64,000 bases of DNA, from NCBI GenBank assembly GCA_017411745.1, contig JAFQPM010000021.1, positions 1-64,000 of the forward strand, read 5' to 3'. Positions 1 through 8,386 of this stretch are shown here, piece after piece; the first letter of the stretch is position 1, and every line of letters starts with the position of its first letter. This DNA comes from Clostridia bacterium. Lineage in GTDB: Bacteria > Bacillota > Clostridia > Oscillospirales > CAG-272. Position numbers and translations under genes: made by a program. The notes under the pieces are model-generated. The model was not told where the DNA came from. It searched no databases and was given only the letters and a program-made list of their open reading frames with translations.

Positions 1-477
1 CACAAATATCTGCACCGTATGACCGAGATGGACAAGCTATATTTTGACGGACGCCACATCATCACGCCTTATATTGAGGAATTGCAGGGTAAGTTCCACG
101 CACCGGTTAGCGGTGACATTGCCTGCGGTTCTCCCATCTATGCAGAGGAGCAGCATGACGATATGTTCCCGATCCCCACCGCTTTCATCGGAAAGGGTGA
201 ATACTTTTGGCTTCGTGCCAAGGGTGATTCGATGATCAATGCCGGAATTGACAGTGGTGATTTGGTATTGATACGCAAACAAAACACAGCCAACGAGGGA
301 GATATTGTCGTTGCTTTGATTGATGACTCGGCTACTCTCAAAACACTTTCCTATGATCGGGCAAACCGTAAAGTGGTGTTGAAAGCCGAGAATGACGATA
401 AGAAGAATTATCCTAATCAGATCTATGATAACATTATCATTCAAGGCGTGGCTGAACACGTTTTGAAGAAACTATGA
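1..477 (+). CDS. lexA: LexA-type repressor, 5' end outside the window
   Basis: A self-cleaving SOS-type repressor (peptidase S24) cut off at its 5' end: the frame is open from base 1, and the first visible residues resemble the end of a LexA winged-helix domain. The catalytic Ser lies in GDSM and the catalytic Lys in ATLKT, in normal order and spacing. The expected cleavage site reads IACG|SP-like with Cys-Gly instead of the Ala-Gly of most LexA proteins; UmuD uses Cys-Gly. Eight bases separate it from the next gene, a DNA-glycosylase relative, so a DNA-damage-controlled unit is plausible. It could instead be a LexA-like repressor carried by a mobile element, as a recombinase follows. Confidence 0.8.
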   Translation, partial: HKYLHRMTEMDKLYFDGRHIITPYIEELQGKFHAPVSGDIACGSPIYAEEQHDDMFPIPTAFIGKGEYFWLRAKGDSMINAGIDSGDLVLIRKQNTANEGDIVVALIDDSATLKTLSYDRANRKVVLKAENDDKKNYPNQIYDNIIIQGVAEHVLKKL

Positions 478-485
478 GGTGATTT

Positions 486-1547
486 ATGAATAGTGCCGAT
501 AGAATTGAGGAATTAAAAATTCGTCAACTAACTAATCAACATCTTATTCAACCTGCAGATAAAATGACGGTTATCCGCGATCTGTGTGGAGTACAGGCAC
601 AGTTTATGGTGAACGCGATGCACTCGCTCAAGATTCGTTGCAATGATTTTGACGAAAACACCATTGTCGACGGACTTGCAAAGAATTGGACGGTGCGCGG
701 TACAGTGCATGTATTTGCCCAAAGTGATTTGCCGCTTTTCATACGTTGCAATAACGGTGAAGCTTACCGAAAAAATGAATGGGGTGGCTATACCTTTTGG
801 AATCAGCGCGATAAATGGGCGCTCACTCCCGAACGTCAAAAATATTTTGCTGATATTATAGTGTCGGCGGTAACCGAAAGTCCATACACACGAGATGAAC
901 TCAAGGAACTTTGCCGTTCACACGGAATGGATGCGGGTGAAGAAGCTTCTATGTTCGATCAATGGGGCGGTGGTATACGCGAGTTGTGTGAACGCGGATT
1001 TATGAACTACGTGGTGCAGGAAAAAAAGGCATATATTGCCTCACCCGAATTCAAGCCCATTCCTGAGGAAGAAGCTAAATTGGAAATCGCACGTCGTTAT
1101 TTTACAAATATGGGTCCCGCGACGATTCATGATGCTATGTACTACACCGGAGCAAAGCAGGCTGAAGTGAAGAATTGGCTTAATCAATTGCCCGTCGAGT
1201 CCATTGATTGTGAAGGCAAAACATATTACTACATTCCAAACGGCAAAGCCTATGACAATGAAATCCCTACCTGCATCTTTCTCGCAGGATTCGACCAGCT
1301 AATGCTCGGCTATCAAAAGAAGGAAAGTCTCTATTTGCCGCAGGAGCACTTGCGAAGCATTTTCAACCTCGCCGGAATCGTTATGCCGCCAATTCTTCTT
1401 AACGGCAAGGTGGTAGGCAAATGGAAAAAGAAAAACGCGGATTTCACATTCACATTGTTTGAAACTGTCAGCGACAAAGAGAAAAAGATTATAAGTAATA
1501 CCGCAGAAAATCTTTGGGATTCTATTTCAAAGATTACATTCGAATAA
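486..1547 (+). CDS. winged-helix DNA-binding protein, AlkZ/YcaQ-like
   Basis: 353 residues, PF06224-type (HTH_42) family. The hallmark QxQ motif is at residues 37-39 (VQAQF), followed by the conserved RGTVH segment near residue 72. In characterised members (AlkZ, YcaQ/AlkX) the QxQ motif is catalytic for excising bulky or crosslinked bases, so a role in alkylation or crosslink repair is inferred, not shown. The ATG is preceded by AGGTGA at good spacing. It sits directly after the LexA-like gene and before a regulator, suggesting co-transcription and damage induction. Confidence 0.75.
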   Translation: MNSADRIEELKIRQLTNQHLIQPADKMTVIRDLCGVQAQFMVNAMHSLKIRCNDFDENTIVDGLAKNWTVRGTVHVFAQSDLPLFIRCNNGEAYRKNEWGGYTFWNQRDKWALTPERQKYFADIIVSAVTESPYTRDELKELCRSHGMDAGEEASMFDQWGGGIRELCERGFMNYVVQEKKAYIASPEFKPIPEEEAKLEIARRYFTNMGPATIHDAMYYTGAKQAEVKNWLNQLPVESIDCEGKTYYYIPNGKAYDNEIPTCIFLAGFDQLMLGYQKKESLYLPQEHLRSIFNLAGIVMPPILLNGKVVGKWKKKNADFTFTLFETVSDKEKKIISNTAENLWDSISKITFE

Positions 1548-1563
1548 AATGGAGGTAAAACTA

Positions 1564-2478
1564 TTGGTAGAAGAAAGAACAACGCAAGCTCTCCCTATCG
1601 AGGAGATTAATCACTTGACTAAAACATTGGTAGATACAATGGCAGACGGGACACCTAAAGAGATTGCCAAAGGCTTGGAATCGCAGTTTGTTGACCGTTC
1701 CACCGAACATCTTTACCGCAAGGTTACACCTACCGATCAGAGCGGTTCAACCGAGGTATATAAATACGTAAAAGGCGAGATTGAAGGTGCCTTTATTCCC
1801 ACTCGGCGCGATATGAAGCTTTCGTTCCCGCCTACGTGCTATTCGTCAAACGATCCGATCACACTTCTCTATGAATCCAACTACAAGCTAATTCAGTATT
1901 GGACGCTTGCCATCTTGGAGAATGATGACATTATGGGTGCTTTTCTTGAAGCAATGGCACAAGCAGGCGTTGATGGCAGCAATATCGACGATTTTCTCAA
2001 TACCGAGTGTGCGGTATTGGCTCATCTTCAGCAAATGCCTATGATTGCGAGCATTCAGCGCAAGATGCCCGACTACGACGATTTCAACCGCTTCAAACCG
2101 AACAATTTCAGATATCTTGACGCGCAGAAAAGGATTGAACATACGATGAATGGCGAGCTTGTCACAAAAGTCTCTCTTGAAACCGACGGACCTGCTGACA
2201 AGGGTGGCAACTCAACTCCCCTTGAAATCGAGGCTCCCGATATGATTGCAGAAATTACTACCGAAGTATGTATTCAACAGAGTATGAAAGCTCTTTCCGA
2301 AAAAGAGCAAAGTATCTTGCGGTTACGCTTACAAGGAAAGAATATGACAGAGATTGCCTCTGCGCTTGGTTATCACGATGCAAGTGGTGTCAAGAAAGCA
2401 ATAAAGCGTATTGGACAGAAGCTCATCGATGCAGGTGTAGTCGATGCCGAACAGTTGACGGGACGAAAGATTTCATAA
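1564..2478 (+). CDS. sigma-region-4-like HTH protein
   Basis: 304 residues. The last ~60 residues form a sigma-70 region 4 / LuxR-like helix-turn-helix (core ALSEKEQSILRLRLQG, then EIASALGY). The rest has no family I recognise. An in-frame ATG at 1549 overlaps the ribosome site itself; GGAGG at 1551-1555 lies 8 bases before a TTG at 1564, so TTG is chosen as start. It follows the glycosylase-like gene by a few bases and precedes a serine recombinase, a common setting for sigma-like regulators of mobile elements. Whether it binds RNA polymerase is unknown. Confidence 0.6.
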   Translation: MVEERTTQALPIEEINHLTKTLVDTMADGTPKEIAKGLESQFVDRSTEHLYRKVTPTDQSGSTEVYKYVKGEIEGAFIPTRRDMKLSFPPTCYSSNDPITLLYESNYKLIQYWTLAILENDDIMGAFLEAMAQAGVDGSNIDDFLNTECAVLAHLQQMPMIASIQRKMPDYDDFNRFKPNNFRYLDAQKRIEHTMNGELVTKVSLETDGPADKGGNSTPLEIEAPDMIAEITTEVCIQQSMKALSEKEQSILRLRLQGKNMTEIASALGYHDASGVKKAIKRIGQKLIDAGVVDAEQLTGRKIS

Positions 2479-2501
2479 TTGTGTCACCAATGGAGACACA
2501 A
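2479..2501 (+). terminator. short hairpin after the sigma-like gene
   Basis: TTGTGTC and GACACAA form a 7-bp stem with a 9-base loop starting at the base after the stop codon. Only a short T stretch follows, so termination may be partial. Confidence 0.4.
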
Positions 2502-2525
2502 TTTCAAAAAAACAATCTCACACAT

Positions 2526-2554
2526 TTGCAAGAAAATTTAGTATCTGTTATACT
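2526..2554 (+). promoter_or_regulatory. promoter of the serine recombinase
   Basis: TTGCAA (2526-2531), 17-base spacer, TATACT (2549-2554), about 25 bases before the recombinase start, which suggests the recombinase is transcribed separately from the lexA group. Confidence 0.6.
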
Positions 2555-2577
2555 CTTGGCAGAAAGGATGTGATATC

Positions 2578-4086
2578 ATGGCAAAAAAGCAAATAAATAC
2601 TGACAGTTCCCTTCGAGCTGTAATATACGCCCGATATTCAAGTGAGAATCAGCGTGAAGAATCTATCGAAGGTCAGCTTCGTGAATGTTATGCCTTCGCA
2701 CGTAAGAATGATATTTCGGTAGTCGGTGAGTATATCGACCGTGCCTTCTCTGCCAAGACAGATAAACGCCCCGATTTTCAAAAGATGATTAAAGACAGCG
2801 CAAAGCGCAACTTTGATTTGGTCATTGTTTGGAAACTCGACCGTTTTGCACGTAACCGTTACGACTCCGCAAACTATAAAGCGGTTCTAAAGCGCAATGG
2901 CGTTAAGGTTATGTCTGCAACAGAATCCATCTCCGAAGGTTCGGAAGGTATTCTTTTGGAATCTGTACTTGAAGGTATGGCTGAATACTACTCTGCCGAT
3001 CTCTCCGAAAAGGTTATTCGCGGACACACCGAAAATGCGCTGAAATGTAAATATAACGGTGGTACACTTCCTATCGGCTATACAACTGACAAGGATCAGA
3101 CTTATCATATTGATCCGCTCACCGCACCTTTTGTTTTAGAGGCATATCAAAATTACGATGAAGGTATGACGATGAGCGAGATTGCAGCGATACTGAATCA
3201 GCATGAAGTCAAGAACACACGCGGCGGTCGTATCAGCATTGATAACGTGGCAAGCCTTTTGAAGAACCGACGTTATACAGGAGAATATATTTACCGCGAC
3301 ATTGTGGTTCCCGACGGTATTCCCTCCATCGTTCCAAAAGATTTGTTTGATCGAGTTCAAGAAAAGATTGCTAAAAACAAAAAAGCTCCCGCTCGACATA
3401 AAGCGGAAGACGATTATATTCTCACAACAAAATTGTTTTGCGGTGAATGTAAATCCTTGATGGTGGGAGAATCGGGCACAAGTGCAACCAAGCAGGTGTA
3501 TCATTATTACAAATGTGTCAGCGCAAAGAAACATACGGGTTGTCATATGAAACCGCTACGCAAGGCTTGGATCGAAGATGTTGTAGTAGAGGAAATAAAA
3601 AAAGCACTACACGATGATAAACTGATTGACGATATCGTTCATATGTTTATGGAGTTTCAGCAAAAAGAAAACACTGTTATTCCCCATCTTGAACACGAGC
3701 TTGCCGAAGCAGAAAAAGCAATCAATAATATGCTGAACGCCATTGAGCAAGGCATCATTACGCCCATGACCAAGAAACGATTGGATGCGCTCGAAGAAAA
3801 GCACCGTAACATTGAAACGGAGATTATCAAAGAAAAGATGAAGCGTCCACTATTTACCGAAGAACAAGTGAGATTTTGGTTTGAGCGTATGCGCGAATAC
3901 GACATAACAGTATTGGAGCAACGCAAACGATTGATCGATACCTTCGTCAATGCTATATTCGTTTATAATGACCGTCTTCTGTTCACATTCAACTACAAAC
4001 GCGATGCAAAAACAGTTCTGTTTTCAGATCTGAAAAGTTCGGATATAACTAAAGGTGTTAGACCAAAAAAGCATTGGAAACATTAG
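2578..4086 (+). CDS. large serine recombinase
   Basis: 502 residues, the usual size of phage or integrative-element serine integrases. An N-terminal resolvase domain (about 12-155) carries the nucleophile Ser21 in YARYSSENQ and the DRFAR segment. A recombinase domain follows (about 165-265), then a zinc ribbon (CGEC near 283 and later Cys pair) and a Gln/Glu/Lys-rich coiled coil (about 355-420). It would integrate or excise the element carrying it. AAAGGA precedes the ATG. The coding end overlaps a terminator hairpin. Confidence 0.9.
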   Translation: MAKKQINTDSSLRAVIYARYSSENQREESIEGQLRECYAFARKNDISVVGEYIDRAFSAKTDKRPDFQKMIKDSAKRNFDLVIVWKLDRFARNRYDSANYKAVLKRNGVKVMSATESISEGSEGILLESVLEGMAEYYSADLSEKVIRGHTENALKCKYNGGTLPIGYTTDKDQTYHIDPLTAPFVLEAYQNYDEGMTMSEIAAILNQHEVKNTRGGRISIDNVASLLKNRRYTGEYIYRDIVVPDGIPSIVPKDLFDRVQEKIAKNKKAPARHKAEDDYILTTKLFCGECKSLMVGESGTSATKQVYHYYKCVSAKKHTGCHMKPLRKAWIEDVVVEEIKKALHDDKLIDDIVHMFMEFQQKENTVIPHLEHELAEAEKAINNMLNAIEQGIITPMTKKRLDALEEKHRNIETEIIKEKMKRPLFTEEQVRFWFERMREYDITVLEQRKRLIDTFVNAIFVYNDRLLFTFNYKRDAKTVLFSDLKSSDITKGVRPKKHWKH

Positions 4087-4107
4087 AGTTTTCAATGCTT
4101 TTTTTGT
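4070..4107 (+). terminator. terminator overlapping the recombinase 3' end
   Basis: AGCATTGGAAA pairs with TTTTCAATGCT around CATTAGAG, followed by a T run. Stem and loop are nearly the same as the hairpin at 29564-29600. Confidence 0.75.
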
Positions 4108-4110
4108 GCT

Positions 4111-4167
4111 TGTTACGCAAAACTTTATGAGGTGTTACGCAATTTGCTACGCAGATTGGGTAACACC
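4111..4167. repeat. triple TGYYACGCAR motif with hairpin
   Basis: Three 10-base copies, TGTTACGCAA (4111), TGTTACGCAA (4133) and TGCTACGCAG (4145), are spaced 22 and 12 bases. GGTGTTAC (4131-4138) and GTAACACC (4160-4167) form an 8-bp stem enclosing most of copies two and three. The same three-copy arrangement with identical spacing occurs at 29352-29411. Recombinase binding or attachment function is inference. Confidence 0.55.
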
Positions 4168-4197
4168 TTGCTTTTGGGAGGCATTAGACTATTCCAT

Positions 4198-5454
4198 TTA
4201 TTCAGTTGTCCATGAACTGTACGAGCTAGTATTAAATAATGCCTCTAAATTTGAAATAAGTGCCGGCTGCTTTCTAATTTTAAACAAACTAATGTATGCT
4301 TTATACTGTTTTGCTAATTGATCCCGCTTATTTGTACTATATTCATCGCCTAATATTTCGCGATATAATTCATCATCTATTCCCAAAAAAGACTCCAAAT
4401 CTTGTGGTATATATTTTATGGATAGCAAATTATTTGATGTCATTACCAATTGATTTAAATAAGAATTAATCTCATACGGCAACTTTCCTTCTTTGCCATC
4501 ATCTCTATCAAACACACCAACAACATGCTTATGTAATGCGACAAACAGTTTAATCAAAAAAGGTGCTTGATATTTACCATTGCAATAAAACACATTCTGC
4601 GTATGTTGAATCAATTTGGGACTCTCCTCTAGAACACATCTCTCGGTAAGTCCTTCTAAAAGAAAAATCTCATTATAAAACAGCGACCGATAAAACTCTT
4701 GTGACGAAAGCAATCTCTTCAAAAACAAATATTCAACCTTTTCGGGTTTAGAGTACTCCAAAATATCCCCATATCCTGGAAGAGTAGAAAGCTTAATTCC
4801 AGATATTTCTGTTCCAGTTGAACGGTAAATATTTTCTATTTGTTGAAAAGTTAAATTTATATAATCTCCGTACATCTTAGGTAAAAGATAAATAGAGTCT
4901 ATATCAATTCTCAAAACTTCTAACAATCGGGGATTATGTGTTACAAAGACAACGGTTTTATCGTTAATAACAAGAGATTCAAATATTCTTTGAACCAATT
5001 TTATTGATTGATCATCCAAAAAATTTTCAGGTTCATCGAAGAAAAAAATCTTAATATTGTTTAGGTTAAGAGAAAGAATAATGTCCAAAATATTATTAAG
5101 TTTTTTTGAACCGGAAGAAATAAACTTTACGTTCAACTGGCGTTTGCAGTCCTCCGCAACGGAAATAATTGCTCTTGACGATTCATCAATTTCAACTTGC
5201 TCAGCTTCAAAACTATCCTTACCTCTATTCGATTCATCAATATAAAGATACTTATTGTCTACGCGTTGTACTTTGCTTCTAGTGATATTGCAAGTATATC
5301 CCCCATCTTCGTCAATCAGCAATGACTCTCCATTGCACTGTCCATGCATAAATCTTAAAGAATATGACTTGCCAACTGTGTTTGGACCAACAATTGCAAA
5401 CAATCTCTTCTCGCGAGAAGTACGAATAATATTTAACAATTCATTACTGTTCAT
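4198..5454 (-). CDS. ATPase-TOPRIM protein (OLD-like nuclease)
   Basis: 418 residues joining an ABC/AAA-type ATPase to a TOPRIM nuclease domain. Seen: Walker A GPNTVGKS (23-30), an SSGS signature-like segment (113-116), Walker B FFFDEPE (D140, E141), switch His173 in VTHN, then TOPRIM acids Glu267 (LLEGLTE) and Asp316/Asp318 (VFDRDD), with a later Glu354 in DLESF. This is the architecture of OLD family nucleases, known from anti-phage systems such as Gabija and, as separate proteins, PARIS. No GajB-like helicase is next to it. It starts inside the end of the upstream gene (11-bp overlap, GAGGT ribosome site), so the two are translationally coupled. The C-terminal ~60 residues are unassigned. 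Confidence 0.8.
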   Translation of the reverse strand: MNSNELLNIIRTSREKRLFAIVGPNTVGKSYSLRFMHGQCNGESLLIDEDGGYTCNITRSKVQRVDNKYLYIDESNRGKDSFEAEQVEIDESSRAIISVAEDCKRQLNVKFISSGSKKLNNILDIILSLNLNNIKIFFFDEPENFLDDQSIKLVQRIFESLVINDKTVVFVTHNPRLLEVLRIDIDSIYLLPKMYGDYINLTFQQIENIYRSTGTEISGIKLSTLPGYGDILEYSKPEKVEYLFLKRLLSSQEFYRSLFYNEIFLLEGLTERCVLEESPKLIQHTQNVFYCNGKYQAPFLIKLFVALHKHVVGVFDRDDGKEGKLPYEINSYLNQLVMTSNNLLSIKYIPQDLESFLGIDDELYREILGDEYSTNKRDQLAKQYKAYISLFKIRKQPALISNLEALFNTSSYSSWTTE

Positions 5455-6814
5455 TTAGATACCTCAGCAAAACATATGAAAAGCCTTCATAATAATCATG
5501 CAACATATCCGCAGATAGTTTCAAAGAATTATCTAATATTTTTTTAAATAAATCTTGCTTATCAGGAACCAATCGCAAGTCTTCTAGTTTAATATTGGCA
5601 ATTTTAAGCGTCTTTGTAATTATTGTTGCTAATTCTTCTGTTGTATTTGGGATTTCAAAACTTAGCTCTTCTTCAAATGCTATATGTTCATAATGGCTTC
5701 TGTAATAATCTGCTAGTTGCTGGTAAAAATTCTCTTTTTCAGTATAATCAAACCGTGCCCCAAGCTGCCAAGCGAACATAGCCTCAGATATAAATGGCTT
5801 AAAAATATCTTTGATATTAAATGGTTTTAATTCATTCTTCAATTCATCTGGGAACTTGTTAAACTCTCCCTCCCAAAAAACAATAGCGTTATCCAAGAAA
5901 TCTACCAATACGCTAGGAAACTCATTACTTTTTGGAATCAACTGTAAACCATAAACAAAATAATACTTTTTCAAAACCGTTATAACATCTGTCTTAAACG
6001 GAACTAAGCCTGCATTGATATCGTCATTATAATTGTTAGGATTTAGTGCTCGCATTTCCTGATTATCGAGTGAAATTACTGATATATCGTTGTTAATGTC
6101 TTGACTTAAACATGATTTGAGTTTGTCAACATCTAATCTCTTCGAACCTTGAATCCAAAGTAATGGACCATGTTCTTTAGTAAAAGATGTGTTATCTGAA
6201 TTAAAAGTAATATGGTACTTCCCGTCCTCTTCTTCATATTCACCAGTTTCACCATCGTAATTGGCATTGCGTTTTCTATATTCAAAATCAGCATACAAAT
6301 CAAAACTGTCACTATACGCATCGTTAATTAAGCTTTCTATAGAAAGAAAAGATAACGTTATCAGTTTCTCTTTCGTGTTTTCCTTTTGCAATATGCGCGG
6401 GTTGATTAATTTATTATAAGCATTGTATTCTTGATTAATAATGTCGCCATCACCAAAATCAATATATATTAGCTCTTCCGATGACAGTAAAATTGGATTA
6501 AAACCATATTTTTTTATTCCATTGCAATTGAACTCCACAATTATGTTATGACAACATGAATTAAAATCATCATCGCAACAGTACATAGATGACTGGCTTA
6601 AGTTGTTTTGTATCCAGGTTTGTTTTATTTTTTTACCCTTGGGAACCAAGACTAGTTTTAAATAAAATTCCTCATAGTTAAATTCTTCACCAAAAATGCT
6701 ACCGCAGTCATAAAGTGCAGGTATTCGTTCTTCAATACACTGTTTGTAATATGTGTCAAAAATACTTTCTACAGTTTCTCTCCAATTATTTGATCGTTTA
6801 ATATCTTTCAGCAT
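5444..6814 (-). CDS. unknown partner of the ATPase-TOPRIM protein
   Basis: 456 residues, acidic and soluble-looking, with no signal peptide, membrane segment or motif I can name. Visible features are a Cys-rich patch near residues 78-90 (CCDDDF, SCCHN) and a C-terminal helical part (after ~330). Good GGAGG ribosome site. It overlaps the following nuclease gene by 11 bp and follows the HTH gene by about 40 bases, so the three form one operon. By position it may sense, restrain or target the ATPase-TOPRIM protein. Confidence 0.75.
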   Translation of the reverse strand: MLKDIKRSNNWRETVESIFDTYYKQCIEERIPALYDCGSIFGEEFNYEEFYLKLVLVPKGKKIKQTWIQNNLSQSSMYCCDDDFNSCCHNIIVEFNCNGIKKYGFNPILLSSEELIYIDFGDGDIINQEYNAYNKLINPRILQKENTKEKLITLSFLSIESLINDAYSDSFDLYADFEYRKRNANYDGETGEYEEEDGKYHITFNSDNTSFTKEHGPLLWIQGSKRLDVDKLKSCLSQDINNDISVISLDNQEMRALNPNNYNDDINAGLVPFKTDVITVLKKYYFVYGLQLIPKSNEFPSVLVDFLDNAIVFWEGEFNKFPDELKNELKPFNIKDIFKPFISEAMFAWQLGARFDYTEKENFYQQLADYYRSHYEHIAFEEELSFEIPNTTEELATIITKTLKIANIKLEDLRLVPDKQDLFKKILDNSLKLSADMLHDYYEGFSYVLLRYLNEQ

Positions 6815-6856
6815 TTTTAATCCTCCAGTTCGTATTTCTAATTAAACACTAGTTCT

Positions 6857-7381
6857 TCAAGCAAAATACCATCGTCCGTTTTCAACAACAATGATTTCCT
6901 CGCTAAGTAATAGTTCAACACAAATATATGGTCCGGCCTCTTCGTCATCTTCATCAATTTTTACTCGTATCTTGTATTCCAAGTTATTACTGTCATAATA
7001 AGAAATAATATCATGATGGTAACAATCAGTATCATCACATAAACAAGCATCCCAAACTACTTTATATCCTTCTTCACTTTCAAAATGTCTTGAATCATAA
7101 AACACCTTGGTTCTATATGTATCTTCCGTTGCATTTTCAAACGGTTCTATACCTTTGTTCGAAAGCTCGGCAAGCTCATTAAGCATATTAACAAATTTTA
7201 TAGTTTCAATATTGATCATTTTATCTCTCCTTATACTTGTAAATATCATTTGGAAAACATACTCGGGAGGGTTTGATATTCCCTGCTCCCAATTTCTTAG
7301 AGTTCCAACAGGAATTCCAAAATGCTCGGCAAATTGCCGCTGAGATAGACCTGTTATTCGTCTTAATTCGCTGATTTGCAT
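6857..7381 (-). CDS. XRE-type HTH regulator with unknown C-terminal domain
   Basis: 174 residues. Residues 1-45 are a helix-turn-helix of the XRE type (GLSQRQFAEHFGIP, then TLRNWEQG). The C-terminal ~110 residues are acidic with a short Cys/His patch (DACLCDDTDCYHHD) and have no family I recognise. First gene of the operon; its own promoter holds two matching palindromes, pointing to autoregulation of the whole cassette. A GAGG ribosome site precedes the ATG. Confidence 0.8.
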   Translation of the reverse strand: MQISELRRITGLSQRQFAEHFGIPVGTLRNWEQGISNPPEYVFQMIFTSIRRDKMINIETIKFVNMLNELAELSNKGIEPFENATEDTYRTKVFYDSRHFESEEGYKVVWDACLCDDTDCYHHDIISYYDSNNLEYKIRVKIDEDDEEAGPYICVELLLSEEIIVVENGRWYFA

Positions 7382-7407
7382 TTCAATACCTCATTTCTCA
7401 TTCTCTA

Positions 7408-7451
7408 TACACAATTTGTGTACCTTGACTATATTATACACAGATTGTGTA
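7408..7451. promoter_or_regulatory. two operator palindromes TACACA-N3-TGTGTA
   Basis: Two copies, 7408-7422 and 7437-7451, with centres 29 bp apart (about three helical turns). One lies between the -35 and -10 of the minus-strand promoter, the other at or just past the start point. The HTH protein encoded directly downstream is the obvious binder. Confidence 0.7.
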
Positions 7452-7461
7452 CTCTTGTCAA
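7433..7461 (-). promoter_or_regulatory. consensus promoter of the HTH/ATPase-TOPRIM operon
   Basis: Minus strand TTGACA (7461-7456), 17-base spacer, TATAAT (7438-7433): a perfect consensus promoter, which would need tight repression by the overlapping operators. Confidence 0.8.
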
Positions 7462-7510
7462 TAGTTTTTGGAAAATTTGTATTTTTTTATTAGAAAAATC
7501 ATAAATTCTA

Positions 7511-7538
7511 TTGACTTTTCAAATATTTTGTGTATAAT
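7511..7538 (+). promoter_or_regulatory. divergent promoter for the nucleotidyltransferase-like gene
   Basis: TTGACT (7511-7516), 16-base spacer, TATAAT (7533-7538), about 60 bases before the start codon. No complete copy of the palindrome above is present here. Confidence 0.55.
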
Positions 7539-7599
7539 TAAATGATTTAATGAGAGTTAAATGGACGGTTAGGGAGATTTGAAAAGGAGATATATAGAT

Positions 7600-8241
7600 A
7601 TGCAACACGATTTTCGCTATGTATCAAACAATGAAGCAAAAGACGTCAAGAAAGAATTAATTGAGATAATTCACCAGGTTCAAGACGCTGTTCGAGACCA
7701 TTTTACTTTCAATTATTGGTTTATCGGAAGTTCTGATCGCAATATGATCACCTATGATGCAAAATCAAATATTGGATTTGATTTTGACATTAACATCCAA
7801 GTGAATGATGACGAAGAAGATTATTCACCTGAAGAAATAAAACGTATTCTTCGACTGGCATTTGATAGCGTTGTTCTCAGATATGGCTATGATCATTGCG
7901 AGGATTCTACTCGTGTATTAACGATAAAATTCAAAGATAGAGCTCATTCAAGCATTTTACATAGTTGTGATTTTGCTATAGTATACAACTGTGGAAATGG
8001 TAGACAGCAATACATACACTTCAACAAGAAACAAATACAATACAGTTGGGAATATCAGCCTAAAGGATATCAATTACTTCCCCAAAAGATTGAATGGATA
8101 AAAGCGAATGGATTATGGGGTACTCTTCGTGATCTATATATCGAAAAGAAAAACTATAATGATAATCCTGATAAGCATTCACGAGCAATATTCGCGGAAA
8201 CTGTTGCTGAAATATGCCAAAAATATGGGTATCATAATTAA
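7600..8241 (+). CDS. nucleotidyltransferase-fold protein
   Basis: 213 residues. The pattern GSSDRN (43-48), DFD (61-63) and a third acid at Asp124 (CDFAIV) fits a Pol-beta-type nucleotidyltransferase active site. The substrate is unknown; relatives include MNT-type antitoxin enzymes, CD-NTases and tRNA-modifying enzymes. An upstream TTG at 7579 is too close to its ribosome site, whereas AAGGAGA lies 9 bases before ATG 7600, so that start is chosen. It is divergent from the HTH/ATPase-TOPRIM operon and could be part of that cassette. Confidence 0.65.
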   Translation: MQHDFRYVSNNEAKDVKKELIEIIHQVQDAVRDHFTFNYWFIGSSDRNMITYDAKSNIGFDFDINIQVNDDEEDYSPEEIKRILRLAFDSVVLRYGYDHCEDSTRVLTIKFKDRAHSSILHSCDFAIVYNCGNGRQQYIHFNKKQIQYSWEYQPKGYQLLPQKIEWIKANGLWGTLRDLYIEKKNYNDNPDKHSRAIFAETVAEICQKYGYHN

Positions 8242-8247
8242 GTAGTA

Positions 8248-8274
8248 AAGGCGGCTCTTTGTTTGAGTCGCCTT
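8248..8274 (+). terminator. terminator after the nucleotidyltransferase-like gene
   Basis: AAGGCGGCTC pairs with GAGTCGCCTT (one imperfect pair), loop TTTGTTT, 6 bases after the stop codon. The T run is weak. Confidence 0.6.
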
Positions 8275-8386
8275 ATACATTTGATCATTATTTGCAACCT
8301 TTCCGCAAACAATTCTCTCCCCCTATTCGCGAACGAGAGATTTCACGATATAATTATCTTATCTTAAACAAACAGGAGTGATAATT

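Noticed and set aside
4111..4167. Integron attC site
   Set aside because: The inverted ends lack the GTTRRRY/RYYYAAC core, and no integron integrase is present.
4198..6814. PARIS or Gabija system
   Set aside because: No separate AriB-like protein and no UvrD-type GajB; the partner is a different, unrecognised protein.
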